A DNA stretch of 64,000 nt from Denitrificimonas caeni. GTDB lineage: Bacteria > Pseudomonadota > Gammaproteobacteria > Pseudomonadales > Pseudomonadaceae. The translations under genes and the position numbers were made by a program. Position 1 is the stretch's first letter. Each line of letters opens with the position of its first letter. Below the pieces are notes generated by a model that did no database searches, was not told where the DNA came from, and worked only from the letters and a program-made list of their open reading frames with translations. The stretch lies in assembly GCF_905120345.1 (NCBI RefSeq), contig NZ_CAJHOA010000006.1, positions 62,001 through 126,000 on the forward strand, given 5' to 3'. Positions 57,931-64,000 of this stretch are shown in pieces.

Positions 57931-58857
57931 ATGCGATTTACTCTACGCCAATTGCAAGTATTTACCTCGATCGCCCAGAATCAAAGCGTCTCCAAAGCTG
58001 CAGAAGAGCTGGCGATGTCACAATCAGCCGCCAGTACTGCATTAAAAGAACTTGAACGCAGCTATGATTGCCTGTTATTCGACCGCGCCGGAAAACGCTT
58101 AATAATCAATGCCTTAGGCCTGCAGCTGTTACCTCGTACGCAGGCGCTGCTAGAACAAGCGCAAGCACTAGAAGGCTTACTAACGGGCAATCATGGCTTC
58201 GGCTCCTTATCGGTGGGCGCCACCATGACCATTGGTAATTATTTAGCCACGCTTTTGATTGGCCATTTTATGCAGCAGCATCCGAGCTGCAAAGTGCGCT
58301 TACATGTGCATAACACTGCGCAAATTGTCCAGCAAATCGCCAGTTATCAACTCGACCTAGGCTTAATCGAGGGTTATTACCAAGACAGTAATATTGTTGC
58401 GGAACCTTGGATTGCCGATGAATTGGTCGTTTTTTGCGCACCGCAACACCCGTTGGCACAGCAAGGGCATGCCAGTTTAAAGGAGCTGGTCAATGAAGCT
58501 TGGATTGTTCGCGAGCAAGGCTCGGGAACGCGCTTGGCCTTTGAGCAAGCTTTTCTGCAACGTCAGCACACGCCGCATATTCGCTTAGAGCTCGAGCATA
58601 CAGAAGGGATTAAGCGCGCGGTCGAATCAGGCTTAGGAATCGGCTGTATTTCGCGCCTGGCACTGCGTGATGCCTTCAAACGCGGCAGCTTAGTGGCCAT
58701 TGAAACGCCAGAGCTCAACCTGTCTCGCCAGTTCACTTTTATTTGGCATAAGCATAAATATCAAACCGATGCGATGAGCACGTTTTTAACCTTATGCCGT
58801 ACGCTGACGGAAAACATTCAGCGCAGTGATCAGATCAATCTAGAAACTATTCTTTAA
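57931..58857 (+). CDS. finR: LysR-family regulator, FinR type
   Basis: A 308-residue LysR regulator: N-terminal winged helix (RFTLRQLQVFTSIAQNQSVS, AMSQSAASTALKELE) and C-terminal effector domain (about 90-300) with LDLGLIEGYYQD and RAVESGLGIGCISRLAL. Because it is divergent from fpr with 98 bases between the start codons, it most likely equals FinR, which activates fpr in P. putida and P. aeruginosa during superoxide stress. The name rests on position; the effector site is not diagnostic. Confidence 0.85.
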   Translation: MRFTLRQLQVFTSIAQNQSVSKAAEELAMSQSAASTALKELERSYDCLLFDRAGKRLIINALGLQLLPRTQALLEQAQALEGLLTGNHGFGSLSVGATMTIGNYLATLLIGHFMQQHPSCKVRLHVHNTAQIVQQIASYQLDLGLIEGYYQDSNIVAEPWIADELVVFCAPQHPLAQQGHASLKELVNEAWIVREQGSGTRLAFEQAFLQRQHTPHIRLELEHTEGIKRAVESGLGIGCISRLALRDAFKRGSLVAIETPELNLSRQFTFIWHKHKYQTDAMSTFLTLCRTLTENIQRSDQINLETIL

Positions 58858-59001
58858 TAACTCTTATTAAGAATAGTTGCAATTATTTGATGGGCTACCA
58901 GTCACTACCTGTGCTCGGCACATATCAAAAGCAGCGAGCATGCCGCACCGTGTTAGTGACGCTCTTCGCTCAATGCCCCTTCTTGGCGTAATCCGGACGC
59001 G

Positions 59002-59022
59002 CGCCAGAGTTGAACTCTGGCG
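59002..59022. repeat. Perfect palindrome downstream of finR
   Basis: CGCCAGAGTT-G-AACTCTGGCG is a perfect 10+10 inverted repeat with a single central base, about 145 bases after the finR stop and 55 before the end of the glutaredoxin-like gene. No T-run follows. It could act in transcript ends for these convergent genes or as a protein-binding site. Confidence 0.55.
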
Positions 59023-59076
59023 ACGAGCTCATCGACAGACTAACACCTAGTGCCGAAGCACGATGAACCCTAGCAT

Positions 59077-59442
59077 CTATGCAAAACGTTCTTTCAGATA
59101 GGCAATAATATCATTGGATTCATACATCCAACGCACTTCACCAGCCTCTTCGATACGCAAGCACGGTACTTTAACTCGGCCGCCCTGCTCCATTAGCTCT
59201 TGACGAAACTGCTGATTATTCTTCGCATCGCGCAACTCAATCTTCAGGTTTAAAGCATGCATACCACGGCGTACTTTTACACAAAACGGACAGGCCTTAA
59301 ACTGATACAAAGCCAATTTTGCCGTTGCTGCATCCACTTCCGCTTGTTTCTCGGCAGTACGCTGCAGCGGTTTTGGTCGGGTCAGCCAATCTGCAAAAAT
59401 AATCAATTGGCCTAAGCCATTACGCAAACCTTTTACAATCAT
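59077..59442 (-). CDS. Glutaredoxin-like protein with N-terminal extension
   Basis: A 121-residue protein with an N-terminal hydrophobic/amphipathic stretch (about 1-25, IVKGLRNGLGQLIIFADWL) and a glutaredoxin/GST N-terminal fold with active site CPFC in FKACPFCVKVRRGMHAL near 50-66, cis-proline in VKVPCLRI and DIIAYLKERF at the end. It may sit at the membrane and exchange thiols with glutathione. Start at ATG 59440-59442, after AGAGAG; a TTG six codons upstream is possible. Substrate unknown. Confidence 0.85.
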   Translation of the reverse strand: MIVKGLRNGLGQLIIFADWLTRPKPLQRTAEKQAEVDAATAKLALYQFKACPFCVKVRRGMHALNLKIELRDAKNNQQFRQELMEQGGRVKVPCLRIEEAGEVRWMYESNDIIAYLKERFA

Positions 59443-59571
59443 TTCAACTCTCTTCAACAATAAAGGTAAGTGCTAGACTTACCGAATGTTCATCGAACGC
59501 TTTGCCAGCATGCGCTGCACAGCAATATTTGCGACTATAGCAAGCCTAGCCACCGTCCTACAGTGAAACCC

Positions 59572-59787
59572 ATGCAAGCTAAAGACCTACAACGCCTCGT
59601 TACCACGCAAATGCCCTTTGGCAAATACCAAGGTCGACTGATTGCCGACCTTCCCGGCCAATACCTCAATTGGTTTGCCCGTGAAGGCTTTCCCAAAAGT
59701 GATCTAGGACGACTGCTTGAGCTGATGCACGAGATCGACCATAACGGTCTCAGCGATTTACTGACACCTCTGCGCCAGCAAAGCTAG
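59572..59787 (+). CDS. DUF3820 family protein
   Basis: A 71-residue protein with the DUF3820 core MPFGKYQGRLIADLPGQYLN and WFAREGFPKSDLGRLLELM. Related proteins were annotated as putative quorum-sensing-regulated virulence factors in Pseudomonas, but the role is unclear; the core resembles a small nuclease-associated fold. The start is uncertain: ATG 59572 or GTG 59563, neither with a strong ribosome binding site. Divergent from the glutaredoxin-like gene and convergent with dbpA. Confidence 0.8.
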   Translation: MQAKDLQRLVTTQMPFGKYQGRLIADLPGQYLNWFAREGFPKSDLGRLLELMHEIDHNGLSDLLTPLRQQS

Positions 59788-59823
59788 CCAGCACTCAAAC
59801 AGAGCGCCAGCCTTCCTAGCGGA

Positions 59824-61206
59824 TTAAAGGACGCGTATTTTTAAGCTACGCCCTTTGATCTTACCTTCCTCTAAACGCTGCTGCGTTTGTCGTGCCAATA
59901 AGCGTTCGACAGCAACATAGGCTTGATGATCAAAGATCGCAATCTTACCCACTTGTGCGCCCGTCAAACCGCCAATCCCAGTCAATGCACCGAGAATATC
60001 GCCCGGACGCAATTTATCTTTACGGCCAGCAGAAATACATAAGGTTGCCATCGCCGGTAATAATGACTGACCATCAGACTCTTTCAGACCATTCAACGCA
60101 TGCCAATTGAGCGGCTTTTTCAGCAACTCTTCAATGGCATTCGCTCGCATACCTTCTTTAGGCCCGACTAAGCTGATCGCGATACCCTTAGCGCCAGCAC
60201 GACCCGTACGACCAATGCGGTGCGTATGAATTTCAGCATCACGTGCCAGCTCAACGTTAATCACCATCGGCAAAGCGTCAATATCCAAACCACGCGCAGC
60301 CACATCAGTAGCGACTAGCACGCTGCAACTGCGGTTGCTGAACAACGCTAAGACCTGATCACGATCGCGTTGCTCTAAATCACCATGCAAGGCTAAAGCT
60401 GAGATTTTCTGGCTGTTAAGATAATCCGCCAACTCTTGAGTTTGCTGTTTAGTAAAGCAAAACGCCACGCACGCTTCTGGGCGATAATGACGCAGAATCC
60501 GCTCGACTGCGGCTTGACGCTGCTCCGGCATAATTTCGTAGAAATGTTGCTCAATCTGATGTTCAGCATGCTCAATATCCGCTTTAATATGCTGCGGCTG
60601 ACGTAAAAAATTCGCCGCCAGCTGCTGAATACCATCAGGAAAAGTTGCCGAAAACAATAAAGTCTGACGACGCTTTGGAGTGAACTCAATAATGTCAGCA
60701 ATGCTGTCATAAAAGCCCATATCCAACATGCGGTCAGCTTCATCCAGCACCAGAGTATTCAGTCCGGATAAGTCCAACGTACCTTTGCGCGCATGCTCTA
60801 AAATACGACCCGGCGTACCAACAACGATATGCACACCATGCTCCAGCGAGCCAACTTGTGGGCCAAATGGCACACCACCGCACAAGGTCAATACTTTAAT
60901 ATTGCCCTCAGCACGGGCTAAGCGACGAATTTCTTTCGCGACTTGATCAGCCAACTCACGGGTTGGACACAGTACTAAGGCTTGGCAACCAAAATAACGC
61001 GGATTAAGCGGCGATAATAAACCGATACCAAAGGCTGCGGTTTTACCGCTACCGGTTTTGGCTTGGGCAATCACATCCATGCCTTTGAGAATAACCGGCA
61101 AGCTTTGTGCTTGAATCTCGGTCATGCTGCTGTAGCCAAGATCAGCTAAATTAGTTAACAGTGCCGCCGGTAACGGCAAGCTGGCAAAATCAGTTGGTGT
61201 ACTCAC
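59824..61206 (-). CDS. dbpA: DEAD-box RNA helicase DbpA
   Basis: DbpA (460 residues) helps assemble the 50S subunit by acting on 23S rRNA hairpin 92. Motifs: AQAKTGSGKTAAFG near 47-60, DEAD in [18 protein letters not shown] in LLFSATFPDG, and [13 protein letters not shown]. The C-terminal 75 residues form the DbpA RNA-binding domain (LCISAGRKDKLRPGDILGAL, GKIAIFDHQAYVAV), which separates it from RhlB of the same window. Length equals that of E. coli DbpA (457). Confidence 0.96.
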   Translation of the reverse strand: MSTPTDFASLPLPAALLTNLADLGYSSMTEIQAQSLPVILKGMDVIAQAKTGSGKTAAFGIGLLSPLNPRYFGCQALVLCPTRELADQVAKEIRRLARAEGNIKVLTLCGGVPFGPQVGSLEHGVHIVVGTPGRILEHARKGTLDLSGLNTLVLDEADRMLDMGFYDSIADIIEFTPKRRQTLLFSATFPDGIQQLAANFLRQPQHIKADIEHAEHQIEQHFYEIMPEQRQAAVERILRHYRPEACVAFCFTKQQTQELADYLNSQKISALALHGDLEQRDRDQVLALFSNRSCSVLVATDVAARGLDIDALPMVINVELARDAEIHTHRIGRTGRAGAKGIAISLVGPKEGMRANAIEELLKKPLNWHALNGLKESDGQSLLPAMATLCISAGRKDKLRPGDILGALTGIGGLTGAQVGKIAIFDHQAYVAVERLLARQTQQRLEEGKIKGRSLKIRVL

Positions 61207-61289
61207 AAAAATCTTCTAACCTTAATAAATGCAATGTGCAGTGTAGCAAGCTGAGCCCCAATTGCGGTGGATTTGTCGAGTAAGAACTT

Positions 61290-62309
61290 TTAAAAAACAT
61301 GCAAAGGCGTTTTATGTGGCTGCCCTGCTTCCTCCCGAACCAATTTCGGCACTAAATAACCCGGTAGCCTAGTTAACATCTGCTGATACAGCGCATAGGC
61401 GGCACGACTCGACACATCAAAATGCTGCGCGCCTTGTACTCGATCTAAAACATGCAGGTAATACGGCAACAGGTGATGATTAAACAGCTGCTCACTCAGT
61501 TCAATCAGCACTTCTAGGTTATCGTTGACGCCTTTGAGCAATACTGTTTGATTGAGTAAAGTCACCCCTGCTTGGCGCATTTTCGCTAAGCGCTCGGCGT
61601 GTAGAGGCGTCAGTTCGCGCGGATGATTGACATGCAACACCAAGCTACTGCGCAAACGCGTGCGAGTCAGAATATCAGTCAATTGATCAGTTAAGCGCTC
61701 GGCAATCACCACCGGTAAACGTGAATGCACGCGCAATCGTTGTACGTGCGCAATATTGGCAATGCTGTCCACTAAATCCGCTAAGCGTTCATCTTGCAGC
61801 ATCAGCGGGTCACCGCCACTGAGGATCACCTCGCTAATGCTTGTGTCCTGAGCAATATAATCTAACGCGGACTGCCACTGTGCATGATTTAAGCGATTCT
61901 CGTTATAGGGAAAGTGTCGACGAAAACAGTAACGACAATTCACCGCGCAACCACTGGCAGCCAATAACAGCACACGACCATGGTATTTATGAATCACCCC
62001 AGTTGCCACATTGGCGCTTTGCTCTCCCAACGGGTCAGCAGTAAAGCCTCGATGCAACTGATCTTCAGCCGCCAACGGTAACACCTGCAATAGCAACGGA
62101 TCATGCGGGTCACCTTTAGTCATTCGCTCAACAAAAGGGCGCGGTACCAGCAGCGGAAATTGCTTGGCGAGGCTCAACCCATTAGGGAAATCTGCCGACT
62201 GTAATTCTAACGCTGCCAGCAGCTCATCAGAACTACGCAGGGACTGAGCCAATACCTCCCCCCAGTCCCGGCGGGGAAAAAACTTTTTGGTTTGCGCTAC
62301 ACTAGACAT
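61290..62309 (-). CDS. epmB: EF-P beta-lysylation protein EpmB (lysine 2,3-aminomutase type)
   Basis: EpmB (339 residues) is a radical-SAM, PLP-dependent enzyme that turns (S)-alpha-lysine into (R)-beta-lysine for attachment to EF-P. The iron-sulfur ligands are C121, C125 and C128 in SGCAVNCRYCFRRHFPYNEN; PLP lysine lies in the C-terminal third. Length matches E. coli EpmB (342). Start ATG 62307-62309, with AGG upstream. It is divergent from efp (33 bases between starts), whose product is modified by it, while epmA follows efp, so the complete pathway is clustered. Confidence 0.95.
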   Translation of the reverse strand: MSSVAQTKKFFPRRDWGEVLAQSLRSSDELLAALELQSADFPNGLSLAKQFPLLVPRPFVERMTKGDPHDPLLLQVLPLAAEDQLHRGFTADPLGEQSANVATGVIHKYHGRVLLLAASGCAVNCRYCFRRHFPYNENRLNHAQWQSALDYIAQDTSISEVILSGGDPLMLQDERLADLVDSIANIAHVQRLRVHSRLPVVIAERLTDQLTDILTRTRLRSSLVLHVNHPRELTPLHAERLAKMRQAGVTLLNQTVLLKGVNDNLEVLIELSEQLFNHHLLPYYLHVLDRVQGAQHFDVSSRAAYALYQQMLTRLPGYLVPKLVREEAGQPHKTPLHVF

Positions 62310-62342
62310 TTCACAGGACCTTAAACACGACAGGATTGCATT

Positions 62343-62909
62343 ATGGCAAACTATTCTAGCAACGAATTCAAGCCAGGACTGCGCGTCTTGGTGGATAACG
62401 AACCCTGTATCATGATTGATATCGAGTTTGTTAAGCCCGGCAAAGGCCAAGCATTTAGCCGCGTAAAATTACGCAGCATCCGCACACAACGGGTATGGGA
62501 ACGTACCTTTAAGTCTGGCGAAAGCTTAGAAAGCGCTGATATCGTTGATCGGGATATGGAGTATTTATACAGCGATGATGAGTTTTGGTACTTTATGGCC
62601 ACCGACGGTTCATTCGAACAACTGGGCGCCAGCCGTGAAGCCTTAGGCGACACCATTAAATGGCTTAAAGAACAGGTGGTCTATATCGTCACTCTGTATA
62701 ATGACGCGGTGGTTTCAGTATCAGCGCCCAACTTTGTTGAGCTGGAGGTGCTGGAAACTGATCCAGGCTTAAAGGGTGATACCGCACAAGGCGGCACCAA
62801 ACCAGCTACCCTCACCACCGGTGCAGTGGTACGTGTGCCTTTATTTATTATCGAAGGCGAGAAACTGAAAATCGACACTCGCAGCGGTGAATATATCAGT
62901 CGCGCATAA
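62343..62909 (+). CDS. efp: Elongation factor P
   Basis: EF-P (188 residues, the E. coli length) relieves ribosome stalling at polyproline. Three beta-barrel domains; the modified residue is K34 in [10 protein letters not shown], as in E. coli, where EpmA and EpmB add beta-lysine. P. aeruginosa instead has an arginine there that is rhamnosylated by EarP. The C-terminus [13 protein letters not shown] is canonical. Divergent from epmB and 66 bases before epmA. Confidence 0.97.
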   Translation: MANYSSNEFKPGLRVLVDNEPCIMIDIEFVKPGKGQAFSRVKLRSIRTQRVWERTFKSGESLESADIVDRDMEYLYSDDEFWYFMATDGSFEQLGASREALGDTIKWLKEQVVYIVTLYNDAVVSVSAPNFVELEVLETDPGLKGDTAQGGTKPATLTTGAVVRVPLFIIEGEKLKIDTRSGEYISRA

Positions 62910-62975
62910 GTTTTTTACGCTAGCGTATTGAGGGAGCATGCTGCTCCCTTATTTATTACAGGATAAATCTCAGCT

Positions 62976-63905
62976 ATGAGCACCTGGTTACCCAGCGCAC
63001 CGCGCTCAGCGTTAGTGGCACGTCAACAGTTATACCGCCATATTCGTGAGTATTTCCATGCGCGCTCCGTACTGGAAGTCGAAACACCACTACTATCACA
63101 AGCACCGGTTGCCGACCCTAATATCATACCGATACAAGCAGGACAGCGCTGGCTGCATACCTCACCTGAATACGCGATGAAACGCCTACTGTGTGCGGGT
63201 TATGGTGATATCTATCAAATCTGCAAAGTATTCCGCGAAGGCGAAGCAGGCAAACGTCATAATCCAGAGTTCACTATGCTGGAGTGGTATCGCGTCGGCT
63301 GGACTCATCGGCAATTGATGGACGAAGTGGCTGAATTACTGCAACTATTACTGGCTGCACGCTTTAGCGAGTTACCCTGTTTACATCTAACCTACGCTCA
63401 AGCACTGCAGCAGTACGCACAACTGGATGTGCACCACTGTAGCGATGACGCTATTGCACAGCGCGGCCAACAACTGGCCAATGCTGATTTAGAGCTGGAT
63501 CGTGATGGTTGGTTGGATGTAATTATGAGCCATCAGGTTGAGCCGGCGTTACCGCACAATGCCTTAGTATTTATTGATCAGTTCCCCGCGTCACAAGCAG
63601 CGCTCGCAAAACTAGCCAACAATGAGCAAGGCGTCCTGATCGCGCAACGCTTTGAAGTATTTTTTAACGGCATGGAATTAGCGAATGGCTATCAAGAACT
63701 CACCAATGCCGAGCAACAGTTACAACGCTTCCAGCATGAACTGCAAGGCACTGAACGCCCTCACGATGCCCACTTAATCGCTGCGCTAGAACACGGCTTA
63801 CCCGACTGTGCAGGCGTTGCACTGGGTTTGGATCGCGTTTTACTGCACCTTCTTGATGCACAAAATATTGCCCAAGTATTGAGTTTCGATTGGCAACGCG
63901 CTTAA
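62976..63905 (+). CDS. epmA: EF-P--lysine ligase EpmA (PoxA, GenX)
   Basis: EpmA (309 residues) is a paralogue of lysyl-tRNA synthetase without the anticodon-binding domain; it attaches beta-lysine to K34 of EF-P. Class II synthetase motifs are visible: motif 2 FREGEAGKRHNPEFTMLEWY near 86-105 and motif 3 GVALGLDRVLLHLL near 285-298. It follows efp by 66 bases in the same direction. E. coli EpmA has 325 residues; the shorter length is within the family range. Confidence 0.96.
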   Translation: MSTWLPSAPRSALVARQQLYRHIREYFHARSVLEVETPLLSQAPVADPNIIPIQAGQRWLHTSPEYAMKRLLCAGYGDIYQICKVFREGEAGKRHNPEFTMLEWYRVGWTHRQLMDEVAELLQLLLAARFSELPCLHLTYAQALQQYAQLDVHHCSDDAIAQRGQQLANADLELDRDGWLDVIMSHQVEPALPHNALVFIDQFPASQAALAKLANNEQGVLIAQRFEVFFNGMELANGYQELTNAEQQLQRFQHELQGTERPHDAHLIAALEHGLPDCAGVALGLDRVLLHLLDAQNIAQVLSFDWQRA

Positions 63906-64000
63906 TTACAAAGACCAATCTTGACTGATCTCAACATGCTTGAAAGATGGCATATATTGCACAAATACCCCATGCTAAACTGCTCCTGAGTTAACTACCG

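Overview
The window is an ordinary, densely packed stretch of a gammaproteobacterial chromosome from the Pseudomonadaceae. From memory, many neighbour sets match Pseudomonas aeruginosa: msrB-alaA-unknown-htpX; etfAB divergent from the ETF dehydrogenase; fur-bamE-rnfH-ratA-smpB; esterase-acyl-CoA ligase-rhlB; quinone oxidoreductase-prc-FKBP; cheR-cheV-flgA-flgM-flgN-ycgR; and fpr-finR. The base composition looks clearly less GC-rich than P. aeruginosa, and elongation factor P is of the lysylated kind (epmA, epmB, Lys34) rather than the EarP/arginine kind of P. aeruginosa. A low-GC relative such as the Thiopseudomonas/Oblitimonas/Denitrificimonas side of the family would fit, but the species cannot be fixed from the sequence alone. 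No prophage, insertion sequence, integron, CRISPR array or plasmid gene was seen.

Layout. 0-5.3 kb: tRNA-Glu/tRNA-Gly operon, a PA2817-like protein, an AAA+ ATPase, msrB, alaA, an unknown gene and htpX behind a sigma-32-like promoter. 5.3-10 kb: a solute-binding protein, then etfBA divergent from etfD with a PsrA-type operator between them. 10-14 kb: an orphan sulfate-binding protein and a large MalT-like regulator. 14-18.6 kb: fur, bamE, rnfH, ratA, smpB, a thioredoxin-like lipoprotein, and an overlapping arsC-like/wrbA/DUF2069 operon. 18.6-27 kb: trxB, cysZ, a frameshifted small gene, an OmpA lipoprotein, a GIY-YIG protein, an asparaginase-like protein, an esterase, an acyl-CoA ligase and rhlB. 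27-34.7 kb: a chemoreceptor with its own FliA promoter, a Gld-type ABC operon, and a yybP-ykoY manganese riboswitch ahead of an UPF0016 exporter. 34.7-44.2 kb: prc, a small XRE/unknown/Sel1 operon, FKBP, tcdA, and an rlmA-unknown-metalloprotease-glutamate-synthase-like operon. 44.2-48.7 kb: chemotaxis and flagellar genes. 48.8-49.3 kb: tRNA-Ala and two tRNA-Glu. 49.3-64 kb: ABC exporter with a DsbA-like protein, fadH with an AraC regulator, nagB-DUF4197, fpr/finR, a glutaredoxin-like protein, dbpA, epmB, efp and epmA.

How the genes work together. etfAB, etfD, fadH and the acyl-CoA ligase support fatty-acid oxidation and electron transfer to ubiquinone. cheR, cheV, flgA, flgM, flgN, ycgR and the chemoreceptor belong to flagellar motility, and two of these units carry near-consensus FliA promoters. 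msrB, trxB, the TlpA-like protein, the DsbA-like protein, fpr/finR and the glutaredoxin-like protein deal with redox state. htpX, prc, the FKBP and bamE serve envelope quality control. efp, epmA and epmB, with smpB, ratA and the RNA helicases, serve translation. All calls rest on reading the sequence and on family knowledge; no database search was run.
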